Of a stretch of 64,000 nucleotides of DNA, positions 12,040 to 24,200 are shown in pieces. The notes under the pieces were generated by a model. That model was not told where the DNA came from. It saw only the letters and a list, made by a program, of their open reading frames with translations, and ran no database searches. Every line of letters begins with the position of its first letter. Positions within the stretch are counted from its first letter, which is position 1. This DNA is from Phoenix dactylifera (Eukaryota > Streptophyta > Magnoliopsida > Arecales > Arecaceae). The stretch spans positions 7,365,605-7,429,604 of the forward strand of contig NC_052409.1 in NCBI RefSeq assembly GCF_009389715.1. Direction: 5' to 3'. The position numbers and the translations under genes are program-made.

Positions 12040-12394
12040 CATAAGAGACATGGGGCAATTCAAATTAAAGAAGAAAGGACTAATTGCGTAGTTTGGCTTT
12101 CATGAAAACAACCCTTCTTGGGTTTGAGACGTTTGAGAAGAATACAAAGGAGTGGATCGTAAAGATTGATACTTTTGTAGTGCCTTTCAGGTCGTGCATG
12201 TATATCAGAAGGTAAATAAAACCGTTGATTGGGTCGCCTCTTCTATTGCTCAGCATTACGGCGAGGACATACCAGAAAGTCTCTCATCCATTGTTTTGTG
12301 ACTTTTGTCATTTTTTTTTTCTCTTGATGCTATTGGCTGCACTCATGCTAGAGTAGTGTGAGCAACCGTTGTACCAAAAAAAAAAAAAAAAAAA
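12040..12394 (+). mobile_element. LINE 3' end with poly(A) tail
   Basis: The plus strand encodes HVYQKVNKTVDWVASSIAQH, then DAIGCTHARVV, a stop, ATVVP, and ends in A19 (12376-12394). This matches the 3' ends of the other RNase H LINE fragments in the window. The words agttgaagt before (12031-12039) and overlapping the tail end (12394-12402) may be a short target duplication, so the 5' boundary is tentative. Confidence 0.65.
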
Positions 12395-13055
12395 GTTGAA
12401 GTTCTTTGTCCAGTGAGAGCCCGCAACATGAAAATTCAAAAAAAGATCATTTCGATTAGATTTGGTGTTTATAGGAGTTTCAGCATTGCGATATTCTGAA
12501 ATCCAATTTGTTGGAGTTTCAGAGAGTGAAAAATTTTCGCTTCTAGGATTCCAGGAAACCAACACTCATCGTTTTGCCCTTCATATGAGGATCATTCACT
12601 ATCTGATTGCTCAAATAACTGAGGGGAAGCATCTAACCATTCCAATCAAATTCCATTCATGAAAGATCAATTTGCTGCCTCGACTGTACCAAGGCCATGT
12701 AGAAGAGGTTAAGTTCTTGACTAAATGCAATTAAGTATCTAACCATTCCAATCAATTCCATTCATGAAGATGGCAGTTTGAACAGCGAACTTTTGTTGTG
12801 GTAGAAATATGTGACATGGCCAAAGGTTAGATATCTTGATACCTATGACTTTTGCTCTCAGATCTACTGTAATAACGAGTGGTCGTGGATAGATAAAGTC
12901 ATAGGTACCGAGATATCTAACCTTGCTCTCATAAGTAGCAACTGATCTGATCTTATCCATATTGTAGTAAACTCTAAGATTGATATTTCTGGTGCATAGT
13001 ATCTAAAGATATCTAATAGTTTTGCAAGTAATCCTGCAAGTGCCAACCATGAAAC

Positions 13056-13242
13056 CAAGGTACGCTGTACCGGTCTAAACCAGATAATATAGAGGATACC
13101 GTATCATATCGGTTTGGTACCGATACTCGGTACGAATAGTGTACCGACACTCGATATGCCAATAAAATTGTGTACCATATCGTACCGATACTATGCTAGT
13201 GTAGCAATAGTATGGAGTTCGGTATTGAGACGGCGAACCTTG
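13056..13242. mobile_element. Non-autonomous hAT-type element, CAAGG family copy 1
   Basis: The ends are caaggtacgctgtacc on the left and, reverse-complemented, caaggttcgccgtc on the right. The interior is made of variants of ggtaccgatac. The flanks catgaaac (13048-13055) and catggaac (13243-13250) form an 8-bp duplication with one mismatch. An 8-bp duplication with YARNG-type termini fits hAT. Copies 2 to 4 are at 19109, 23749 and 37785. Confidence 0.65.
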
Positions 13243-13605
13243 CATGGAACCAAAATATTTTTTTATTTTTTAGAATTTTCATAACCTGCAGCCTTGTAGT
13301 GCGAGCTGCATATAATCTTTAGGATGCGGTCGGATGAAAATCTGAATATCCATTTGTTGCATGTTTGAAGCTGAAGCTTGGAAGCTGATTTGGCACCTTA
13401 ATTATTGTTGACCGGATGCATTTTCTTGCATGTTTTGAAGGTCCTGACAAATATCGGGTTCGAGGAATTGTTCAAGAGAGAGAGAACAGAGACTGGAATC
13501 ATTAGGTAAGGATCTCTAATGTATGTTGTATATAATAATTAACAGCCACCTACATTATCTTCCTTACCATCAGACTATTCTAATAGCCATGATATGCAGT
13601 TATCC

Positions 13606-13850
13606 AGGATGGATCAAATTGGAGTTATGGGGCAGTGACAGTTCTTCTGTTTGGGATGTTAAGGGGATGCCATATGCTAGTGCTAGATGAAGCCACAGCA
13701 TCAATTGATAATGCATCAGATGCATTCTTCAAAAGACCATAAGAACAGAATTTGCAGAGAGTACAGTCATTACTGTTGCTCATAGAATCTGGCCCAAGAT
13801 ATCTATGGTTCTTGCTGTTGAATGATGGTGAGTTCCGTGTCTATTCCATG
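13606..13850 (+). pseudogene. ABCC (MRP-type) transporter NBD2 fragment
   Basis: After a tgcag acceptor the plus strand reads QDGSNWSYG, then MLVLDEATASIDNASDAFF. This is the Walker B and D-loop region of the second nucleotide-binding domain of plant ABCC transporters. Intact relatives normally continue GQRQLxCLGRALLxRS between these blocks; here that ABC signature stretch is scrambled to GAVTVLLFGMLRGCH. A 1-nt deletion after DAFF leads to a TAA, after which another frame resumes TIRTEFAESTVITVAHRI, containing the H-loop His. No flanking exons with Walker A were seen. Vacuolar or membrane transport is the family role; this copy cannot be functional. Confidence 0.75.
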
Positions 13851-16691
13851 CAAGCTCAGTCATCCTATCAGAAATTATGCATCACTTCTTGTGCTCTGAA
13901 ACATTTGAAGTTCATGCAATTAAACCGAAAACACAATAGCATAATCAACAACACTAATTACCAGCTATGATTGGAGAGCATTTCCTGCTAGTAAAGATTC
14001 TAGTCTAAAATATTTCTACCAAGCATTATCTTTTATTTTGGCAAGAAGATTAGGAGACACGATGAAACGACACAGATTTTCAAAATTATAACTAATCACT
14101 AAAAAGCTCTAAAATGAATAGTCCTTTAGTATTAGGTTTTAAGTTAATCAATGATGAACAACGTGTTAATCAGTTCAAACTTTCACCTGAGTTCTTTAAA
14201 TCTCCGTACTTAGTTTCTTAATCAAGAATTTTCACATTTTGTCAGGCCTACTTGGGGTTCATATTCGTCACCAATATAAGTAAATCAGGGTTTCTTCTCT
14301 ATGCCATATCACATTTTCATAAGCTGAACCCTGTAGATGCTTGTCTGTTGTCACTAGAAACTTCCTTTAGTGCATGGATAAACATTTCTTGCCATCGCAA
14401 GTCGTACATTCAGTGAGTTTTCCTCCATTGTTTTCTTGACCTCATCTTTCTTGACCATTAGAAGGCTACTTAGCTCCACAAGAAAACAGAATTGCTGCAC
14501 ATCTTTCATTTCTCTTGTAGTTTATGGCAGAAATACTAATCCCAATTGCTTTAGTCTCTTTCCTATATGCTTTAAGGCAGCAGAAACAAATAAACAAAAA
14601 TCATGTTGTAAATCATACTCAGTTAAAACTTTTGGGACTATGCTGTGGTTTATTATTTGCCAAGAAACTTGGCAAAGAGAAGGATGTGCCCTTTAGAAGG
14701 GAAAATTAGGTTTACATTGCTCACCGAAGACAGCACCCTCTACCATTTGCTTTTGGTTTTCTTTCTTTACTGTTATTGATGGATGTCTACGAGGAAGTGT
14801 TGTGAAAGCATACATTATGAGTTTTCTTTGACCTTTCCTCTTCCCACAAGCATTTAGCATACAGATCATCACATATCTTCCATGTGTCAATTAGTTTCTT
14901 GCTCTACTTGTTACATGCAGATGAAAATTTAGAGCAAAACTAAACATATTTCATAAAATCTCTGACGGGACCCAAGATGTTTACTACCAAATCATGGTTT
15001 GGATTATGCCATCATCTTCAAACATGAAACCCGATCTGAATTTGAATTATTAGGGTTAATTGTAGAAGTTGAATTAGATTGTCATAAAGCCAAAATGTGT
15101 TACTTTTTCTTGAAACAATATTTTCCTTTATCGTACTGGCTGTTATTAAGCAACTTATAATGGTTCTATATCTAGATAGTGATCTTACAGGTGAATATGT
15201 AAAGTATTGCCCTCTCACCCTACCTTGCTATTAGACTCTTTGATCCTTATCCTACTGCAACAGTTCGCAATATTTTAGCTCTCTCATTACATGCCTATGC
15301 TCAGATATATCAGTTTCTTTCATTCAAGGAGTCAATAATACCTTTCACATTCATCTGAAAGTTAGAAATATTTTTAATAAATGCAGGGGAAAGGATGGAA
15401 GCAGGAGGAACAAGCATCAGGGCTCCACCATGTGTTTCAGTCCACCATTGACAGCAAAGATCTAAGATGTGCCTCCTGGCTACCTACAGGACATCTAAAA
15501 TTTTGCACTTACATAGTTTCTTTATTTGAATTTTATAATAATAATATAATACCTAACTACATACTCAATTTTCTCCCACATCTCCAAAATAGGAAGAGAT
15601 GGGCTTAAGGGGGCCTAAACATGCATCTTGAAACACCTTCCAATCGTGTGCCGCAAGCATTAGATCGTGTTTTGTCTAGTGATTGCTTTGGGCCTTCTCA
15701 CGGCCGAGTGTAGTGAGATGCTGGTTCACAAAAAAAAAAAAAAACCCATCTATCAAGTCGCAGTGTCCAACACTTAGACCCTTGACTCCTGCGCCAAGTA
15801 TCTAGGTAACAGTGCATATCTATCAATACTCTGAACGGGTATATGCATGATAAAGGTTGAACAAATATAAGATCAATGAAAGGTAAGTAATGAGAAATGT
15901 AGTTTAGCAAATGAAAATGCTTTTTTATTATACTTACATTAATATATCATTAATATAATGTCTTCGGCAAATTCTACTTCAAAAACTAATGGCAATTTCA
16001 GAATAAAAATGCATAGACCCGCAACTGAACTAGCTAAACTAAACCAAATATGATGTACGCACAAAGAATTAAGTTGTAAATGTTAAAGTCCAAAATGCCA
16101 ACTGGCGAAAAGAACACTATAAATTTATAGTATCTGTTATTTAGCTTTTCTCATTACCAATCATATTAAAATAGTTTACTTAATTCAAAGAACCATATCA
16201 ATTCAAAAATTATAATTTATTCAATCAAAAAATTGAGATATAATTTGTTATATGGACAAAGACCTCCGCATATAAAACCATAATTTTTCCAGAATTTTTC
16301 AGTATGGCATTAGATAGATGTTATGCACTATCCTATACCCAAACTATCCAATCAATCGGTTGCTAGGTAAATAATAGTCACCATTCTCATTGCAACATTA
16401 AATAATCACCTTAGGATGACCTCGGAAATTGGGAACATCTCCCTTACAAAATCTGACAAAAATAATTTATAACTCACTTTAGTTTCAACTTTCATATCCC
16501 TGAACCTCATCCATGAAAAAAAGAGTAGCTTGTCATGAAACTAAAAACAGGCCAATTTTTAGCGAGCACTAAGTATGATAAGGTACCTTCTTGGCTAACG
16601 GCTACACGCTTGTTAAGCATATAGCAGCGTCAGAATCCACACAGAGAATACGGCCTGGCTACATCCATCTCAAATCCCATGATTTGAAGAT
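13851..16691. other. Intergenic region, no gene recognised
   Basis: No exons are recognisable. An A15 run at 15730-15744, preceded by ggccttctcacggccgag, may be the 3' tail of another retroposon. The final part must contain the 3' UTR of the minus-strand gene ending at 16692. Short ORFs at 14436-14709 and 15381-15608 resemble nothing I know. Confidence 0.4.
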
Positions 16692-17348
16692 CTAGAAGAA
16701 GAAAAACTTCTTGGGCTTCCCTTTGTTCATCTCCTTCCTCTTCTTCTTCAAATCCTCCTCCTCCTCCTCATCATCATCATCATCGGCGCTTTCCCCATCA
16801 TCCTCATCGCCATCGCCTTTGGAAGGATCGAGGCGGGCCGCGTCCATAGCCCACTGCATCACCTTCTCCACCTCCTTCTCCGAAACCCCATCACCACCAC
16901 CGCCGGCGCCGGCGCCGGCTTCGTCATCCGAAACTCTAAGATTCGGCGTCATCAGATCCGATTGCTGGATCCCTGGATTGGGCCCCGATGAAGAGCCCTT
17001 GAGGGCGGCGAACCTCGCCGCCAGATCATCCCCGAGGATCCTCTCCCCCTCCTCATCATCTGCCGCTGCTGCTGCTCCCATTCCCACAGGTTTCGTCGGC
17101 GGAGGCGGTGGCGCCGCTGTGGAGAGAGGCGGCGAGGGCGATTTGAGAGCCTCGAAGCGGCGGGCAAGGTCGGAGTCCAAGGCGTCGGAGGAGGAGGAGG
17201 AGGCACGGGAAGAGACGGGGTGGGAGTCGACGCGGAGCTTGAGGAGGAGGTCATCCTGGGCAACGCGGAGGAGAGCCTCCACCTCGGCTTCGGGGCCGGC
17301 GAGGGAGCTCTCTTTGCTCTTCCTCTCCCTCTTCGTCGGACCGCTCAT
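16692..17348 (-). CDS. Acidic plant protein with two MIM1-like motifs
   Basis: A single-exon ORF of 218 aa with the first ATG at 17348. Residues 1-43 form a charged N-terminus with a predicted helix (EAEVEALLRVAQDDLLLKL). Residues 58-69 (DSDLARRFEALK) and 107-117 (DDLAARFAALK) are near-identical repeats resembling the MIT-interacting motif 1 consensus, [D/E]xxLxxRLxxLK, with Phe for the second Leu. A conserved-looking helix (EKEVEKVMQWAMDAARLDPS) occupies about 157-176. An acidic run (178-199) and a Lys/Arg-rich run ending in Phe residues (201-218) close the protein. I do not recognise a named gene. MIM motifs bind MIT domains of ESCRT-linked proteins such as VPS4/SKD1 or LIP5, so an endosomal or abscission role is a hypothesis only. 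The gene lies 857 bp downstream of, and on the same strand as, ANGUSTIFOLIA. Confidence 0.72.
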   Translation of the reverse strand: MSGPTKRERKSKESSLAGPEAEVEALLRVAQDDLLLKLRVDSHPVSSRASSSSSDALDSDLARRFEALKSPSPPLSTAAPPPPPTKPVGMGAAAAADDEEGERILGDDLAARFAALKGSSSGPNPGIQQSDLMTPNLRVSDDEAGAGAGGGGDGVSEKEVEKVMQWAMDAARLDPSKGDGDEDDGESADDDDDEEEEEDLKKKRKEMNKGKPKKFFFF

Positions 17349-17492
17349 CCCCTAAGCTTTCGAGGGGGAACAAGATCTCAACTCGTTCCCTTTTATACTC
17401 TACTTATGTGTTTTTTTTTTTTTAATTTTTAACTGCTTCGATTGAGGGAAAGGGAAGGAAGAGCAGAGATGGAGGTGAACATAAATTAAATA

Positions 17493-17496
<4 letters not shown>

Positions 17497-17524
<28 letters not shown>
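17497..17524. repeat. (AT)n microsatellite in a promoter
   Basis: About 28 bp of AT dinucleotides, 150 bp upstream of the ATG of the MIM-like gene and within its short promoter interval. Length polymorphism here could affect expression, but that is speculation. Confidence 0.85.
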
Positions 17525-17528
<4 letters not shown>

Positions 17529-18204
17529 TTTTTGGTACAATAATATGGATGCGGCCAGTAACACCAAAATTTTGGCACAGTACCGCATAATTCAGACAAA
17601 ATCTCCAGTGGTGAGCCAATAAAGTATTATTTTTTAAATTCAATCTTTGCAATCAAATTTTTCTCCAAAACTGACTATACAATATAAAAATAATTATTTT
17701 TTTTAGCTAATAAAAAGTGAATGGAAAGTTAGCACCATTGTTTTACCATCACTGCTCTTATTCTCCATTGTGACACCGTTGTTATAGATTATTTTAATAT
17801 AATAAAAATTTAAAATAGAATTTTGGAAGCAAAAAAAAATGTTCATTAATTAACTGTTATTTAAAACACTAGCCACCCAATAGTAAAAAAAAAAAAAAAT
17901 TAAGCTTGCTGATGGGCATGCTACAAAAAATGACTACAGAAGAAACAAGTGCCACTAGATTATATGAGAATCAAAAAGTTTAGAGAACCAATAAACCTTC
18001 CATCTGCCAGTTGATACCAACTTCATGATCTGTGTTTAGACTAGATGACTACTCCAGCATGCAAGCTGACATCAACAATCCAAACTTCTACCTACTCAGA
18101 ACAAATACAAATGGGATAGGTTTATGTAGCAGGATGTATCAAAGATTAAAATTCATGGCCACTTGATTTCCTCTAGCAGCAGAAGTCTCACTTTGAAGAA
18201 GAAT

Positions 18205-21200
18205 TTAATCGAGCCACCGAGCAACTCCATCATCTTCACCTACTGCCGCAAGAATCTCAATGCGCACATCCAAGACGGCCTACATTCGATAGAACAAAAG
18301 CGAAAACAGGAAATTCGTGATATTCTTTCTCACTAGTCTCAGGTGCAGGTTCACATGGAAATGAGCAAGTGAAGGATGAGCAGGAGAGTCAAACAAGCAT
18401 GTGAAAAATCTTGTAACAGCATGATAGAAGAATGATAGGCACAATGACTTGTTGATACCAGATGAACGGCGTTATAAACAAAAATTAAAGTCAATAATCA
18501 TGATGAGAAAATAAATAACATCCAAAAATTAATGATTCAAGACAAACCAGTACAATATGGTACAGGAACAAACGAAGGATTTTATAAGCAGATACCACAA
18601 GAAGTATCATTTAGCATGGCCATATTGTGCAGGCCAATAATACGACTAGAAAACCCCATGCGCAATGAAGATAATGTGTCCCTGACTATATGAATATCAA
18701 TATGAATATTTATTGCTCACTACATTAGTAGTATTAATGTTACCATCTTCAATATATGATCAATGCGCACACCGCCAAACTGATTCTAAAAATTCCATAG
18801 ATATAAATCATCAACGCTACTCAGACATTTCAGTTTACCCCAAAATACTCGCCTCCGACACAGATGGATATGTTGTATGGTACTATGTTATGGGTTTGTA
18901 AGTAGAAATTCTTAAATATTAAAACAATCACTTTGGCAAATATTGAACCAAAACTTGTACCCTAGTCCACATAACATAGATTGTCATTGCTGAACTTTGA
19001 CTTAAATATTCAACTTGTATATGGACCAGTATCAGATTTATGTTCCCAACCATTTAGAGCAAATATGGATATATTATGTATTTGGATTTTTTTTTTGATA
19101 TGTCAAACCAAGGTTTGCTACACCATGCTAACCAGCTGGTTCGAGACACACCAAACTGTACTCATAGGGTACCGAAACAGTTCAAGCTATTAATTTGGAA
19201 TGTGCTGATTAGTGGTTTGCAATTCAATCCCCCCTCCTTGCTCGGAAAAATTGAGAGAGCACTCCCTTGCTTCTTACATTCAAAGGTCCGGTACCTCTCT
19301 CCCTCCCTCTCTCTCACTTGGGTTAGGGTTAGGGCTTCCCTCAGCCTTCTCCCTCCCCCCCCCCCCCCTCTTTCTCTTCTTTTCTCCCTCTCCCCTTCTC
19401 TCTCCGGCTCTTCTTGTTTCAGTACGCTCTGGAACAGCAAGGTACAGACTTGTACTGTGTCGAAACAGTCACCAACCGGTACACCCTTCGATACTGGTTC
19501 AGCAAACCTTGGGTCGGATAATTGAAAACTTGGAACACTTGATGACACTCCTTGACACATTCCATCAAATTATGATGCCATCATCATTATATGTCCACTT
19601 TTTGCATAACTTAACAACTAGCAACTGTTTTATCCAATTTTTAGAAGATTCCCTCTCAGACCCATGTCACATGTCCAGGTAACATTGGATACAATTTATG
19701 TCCGATTTGTACCTGTTAAAACAAATATAGATACAAATTTTAATATTCTTTTATATTCAAACACATATTTTTATCCCCTGAATATAAACAGATATGGACA
19801 AGGATAATACAAATATCCAGTCCATGTCTGATCCATTTTCAGCCTTATCAAGCACAAATGAAATATTTGGGTCAAGGGCATCCCCACGTACTTTTTTCAC
19901 GAGGAAGCTGGAGTAATGTTGAGTCTACATTCAAAAGGTGGAATTAGTTACACATTTGACAACAATCAGAAACAAGTATGCACTGAAGCACAACTGAATC
20001 TAACAGCCAGGCCACTTGACTGTCTGCTATTGAAGCAGAAATTGTAGAAAAGAGCTAGATATTAGGCTCTGCATCATGAAAAGGAGGGCTTAAGTTGAGA
20101 AAAATGCCGTGTGAATTGGTTAAGATTAATTGGAATGCAGCCAGGATACCAAGAATAACCAGAAGACTCACTAGAAAACAGGAATCAGTTATCAATGATG
20201 TTGTCTACTTTCTATATGATCGTAGAGAACATAAAAAAAGGAAGGCCACGCTTCCTTTTTGAAAAAAAGGGATCAGGGGGTGAGCTAAGAGGAGACAGGA
20301 CTCCAGCCTAGATGGATTCAGTAGCTTCTCTTTTCCAGAACTGCTGGATATACAAAAGCTACTAGAAGCTTATTAAGGGAGACTTCTAAGAAAAGTTAAT
20401 GCAACTTTCTTGCACTAAATCCTAAAATTGAGGATGCAGATGTTTCAATCAATTCCATCTTATATTTCACAGCAATCACTTTCTAAAATACAAGCAGCTC
20501 AATGTTAGCAACTCAACCCCAGCCTCTTGTGCCTCAATTGTCAGCAAGAACCTATTGGCTTTTGTCAGAGGTAGGTGAACTTATTATGTAAACTACTGAC
20601 TAATCAAATGTTCTGCCCCTTCGTAACTACAAAAACAGACCCAAGCTTTGCCTAAAGATTGATCTTCACAGACCGTTCGACAACTGTATCTTGTTAATGT
20701 GTAGCCTAGGCTAGGAATCTGCAACAGACGGATCAGCTGGGTTTAGATCTGTTGACCTTTATATTCTCTTTTGGTTCTCATAGTGTAACTTCACAAATAT
20801 TTGTCTAAGCTCATACAGACTGAGAAAAGGGGATCATTTCTCCCCTTTACCACTTCCAGCGGCAATGGGAAGAGATGCAAGCTTCCTGGATAGTTCAATG
20901 AGGATCTGTTTGTTTTCATGTAACCCAAGCTGGAAGAGTATGCAATTCAAGAGAATGAGCTAATTCAAAGAGTAAGAATACAACCTATGCCCCACTACAT
21001 AGAGTATATTAGAAGAATTCACCACCCAACTTCAATAAACATCTACTGACAAAAAAATAAAGAAAGAAAAAAGAAAAGCATACAAACAATTGATTGTAGT
21101 TCGAGATATTCTTGTTATGGTGCTTTTTCTCTTTGCCTTTTTCCAAATTAATAAATAGGTGGGAGTCCTAATAGACAAAAAAATATATGTACACATGTAT

Positions 21201-24200
21201 AGATATGTACATGCATACATACATATGTATTACGTATGAATGTATATACTGCTCCAATGGGCAATTACATCCCATTGAATCTCATAAGGAATCATTATTC
21301 CATCAAGATTATTTTGTTATGAGTACTCTTCTATTTTGCTAGCTGATAGATACTCTCCCAGTTTTGGTCAACATAAACTCCTTGCCATTACTATTGGAAA
21401 AAGAGTCAAGAGAGGTGCTTAGGAGAGTAAATACAAGGAAGTGATTAACTTGTTGCTTTACAACAAATGGCCAGCCACCCCAATAACTGTGTTATTCAGT
21501 ATGTAACTCAAAATTGGTTCTCAATAAGTTATTCAACTGTAGGCATTAGAATTTAGAAGTATATAAAATATTTATTTTAAAAGATCTGGAATATTAGAAA
21601 TGTGCTATTCTTAGTAGTACTATCAAATTTTGCAACCTCAGTGTAGAATTAGAGACTTTTCCATATTACGCCTATTAGCAAGTTACTCCTAAAGGTGATG
21701 AAGCATAATACTTGTGCAGTAAGTTTCTCATACATGTTACTAGCATGAAGACAGACTTAATGCACAAGTTTAAGCACAATGATAAAAAGTAGCAATCACC
21801 AACCTCAAAAAGATATAGTCAATGGTCAGCTATCTGTATGGTTAACAAGAAACAGCTTACCAATGGATTTCTGCAATTGACAAGTTTACATTCTTCAAGC
21901 AGAGAACCTTCCAACATCCAGCTCTCCCAAACATCAAAACTGTGACTTGCAAATACAAATTCCATTCTTCTGTTTATCTGGTATGATGGAAACTTCTGTT
22001 AAACTCAATTAATAATGGATAAATCACATTGCTCGAAGAATACTGCAAGTATTCCAAATGTGGCATGTTTATGTAAACAACCAACACATAATTAATTTAA
22101 TTACTAGCATATTAAGAATACGGAAAGCACATCTTTGTTCCACCTTAATCAGAAATAACTTTAATTGTTACCATGTTAAATCAACCAAATTATGAACACG
22201 AACAATCAAGTAAGCATATGCTGCCTTTCAGAATTTAAAAAAATAACCAAAGCCCAATAAAATTGCCATGCCACAGTATTAACAACATCAGTCCAGTCAT
22301 AAAACTAGATAGGTAATGGCAACTATTGAAACTCCCTCCCATAATCATTTAATCAAATTGATGGTTAATTTATAACTGCAAACCAGCAGGATTTGAAGAA
22401 AAGTTACTTAAATGATGCAATCAAACTGTTAAGAACATTAATGGAGTTGTGACAGAGTGGTAGTAGCTGTCATGGGACAAGTAAATTTCCAATCATGTTG
22501 GCTAAACCAAGGAACTTATCTAAGCTAGATCTATCTAGAGCTGTTAAAGATAAAATCTATTGTTATGACATAGAGATGTAAGTTATTGGCAGAAAATATA
22601 GATTCCAAAAACTAAAAACCTACATTATTGGAAATAGGCGAATGCTAAATTGATTTATGGAACAATTGGATAAAAACATTTTGAAATTTGTAAAACTACT
22701 TCAGTAGAAATAGAAAATGAATGAAGCTATAGTCAAAATCCATAGCCAAGAGATGCCATGGCAAAATCATTCCCATTATTGTTGATCTACAATTCAGAAA
22801 AATAAAGAGATTGATGCAGATATATTTGATGAAACTAAAACTACATTGATAATGTGAACCGGTGCTTCAAGGATTTATGTGATCATCACAACTGAATGTG
22901 AAGTGGCAGAAATATGAGTTGGATGGTGATGCAATCCCTTGGGCTAGGTATTCGAAAATTGAAGATATCATGAATATAGGTGCTGGCTGTCCAAGTTGTG
23001 GCACGGCTGCATGCACATGTTCGGTAAGTTGCGGTACCCACAGGAGTACTCACCAGGCATTGGCATGGCATGATTTTTCCAGTAGCAAATCAGCATGGCA
23101 CCAGCACATGGTACTGAAAACTTGAAGGCCTAGACCAGCAATTTTAATTTCTTCAGCAAGCCTGACCAGGAATTAGATGAATAAGGGAAATGGCATGAAT
23201 ATTTTACAGTCCTTTTAAGGCTCTAGGATCAAAAGGGCAGCAATGGCTTGACAGACCAGTAATTGAAGAGCCAAAACACCTGGCTTGCAACTTTTAACAG
23301 GACTTCACATTTGACAATGGTTGCTGATTTGTGGACAACCAGATCAGCCATCAGATTGGATATAATACAGGGGAAAAGATAAGAAATGAAGATACTATGT
23401 AATCCAAGGTTAATGGCTTAACTGCTTGAAGATGGCTTGCGATGATTTTGGTGGCTTTTACAGATTTTATAAGCTCAGTTTCAGATTTGCCCTTGCTTTA
23501 AGCAAACTGCAGCTCGTGATAGAGAAAGAAAACAAGAACGTGTTAGGTATCCAGTGGATGGATCTGCTTAACAAAATGGCACACATCCGCCATTTCGATC
23601 TGTTTCTGAAAAATAAACAACTGGAAGAGGGAATGAGAAAAGAAAGAAGAAGAAGAGGAGGAGGAGGAGAAAACAACTGACTAATTTGCTACTCCTCAAC
23701 ACAAAAAAAGATAAAAGCAAATTGATTACTGACTTGCACACTCATAACCAAGGTCCGCTGTACCGGTACCGGTCGGCGTACCGGTGGCCGGCCGGACCGG
23801 TACGGTACTGATCCGATCCGGTATGTACCGGCCGGTACCGGTACCGTACCAGCCGGTACACGGTGGTTCTTAAAAAAAAAAATCGTACCGGTGCGAACCC
23901 GGTACCGACCGCTACAGGCTCCGTACCGGCCGGTTCGGCTAAAAAACGGAAAAATACCGGTTTTCTTGTGGTTCCGGTACCGGTCTAGGACCAGACCGGT
24001 ACGGCATTCCATGCTCATAACCATATAGGATCTAACATGTTTTGAAACCCAAGAACTCCTTATGTTACATACTTTAAAGAGTCCATTTTGGTGACAAGCA
24101 AGTTTCAAGCTTAATTAGGTTATTTTGGGTTTCTTGGGAGCACGACATGACATTGTTATTCTGTAAACAAGGGGCAGGCTTGCATTGTTGTAATCCTTGT

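Noticed and set aside
16711-17355. Plus-strand Ser-rich ORF of 214 codons
   Set aside because: Mirror of the acidic and Ser-rich minus-strand gene; poly-Ser comes from GAT/GAG repeats read backwards.
19321-19335. ggttagggttaggg as a telomere tract
   Set aside because: Only about two units, inside a transposon interior; not an interstitial telomere array.
23426-23680. 84-codon plus-strand ORF in AN intron 5
   Set aside because: Lies antisense within an intron, is low complexity at its end and has no domain.
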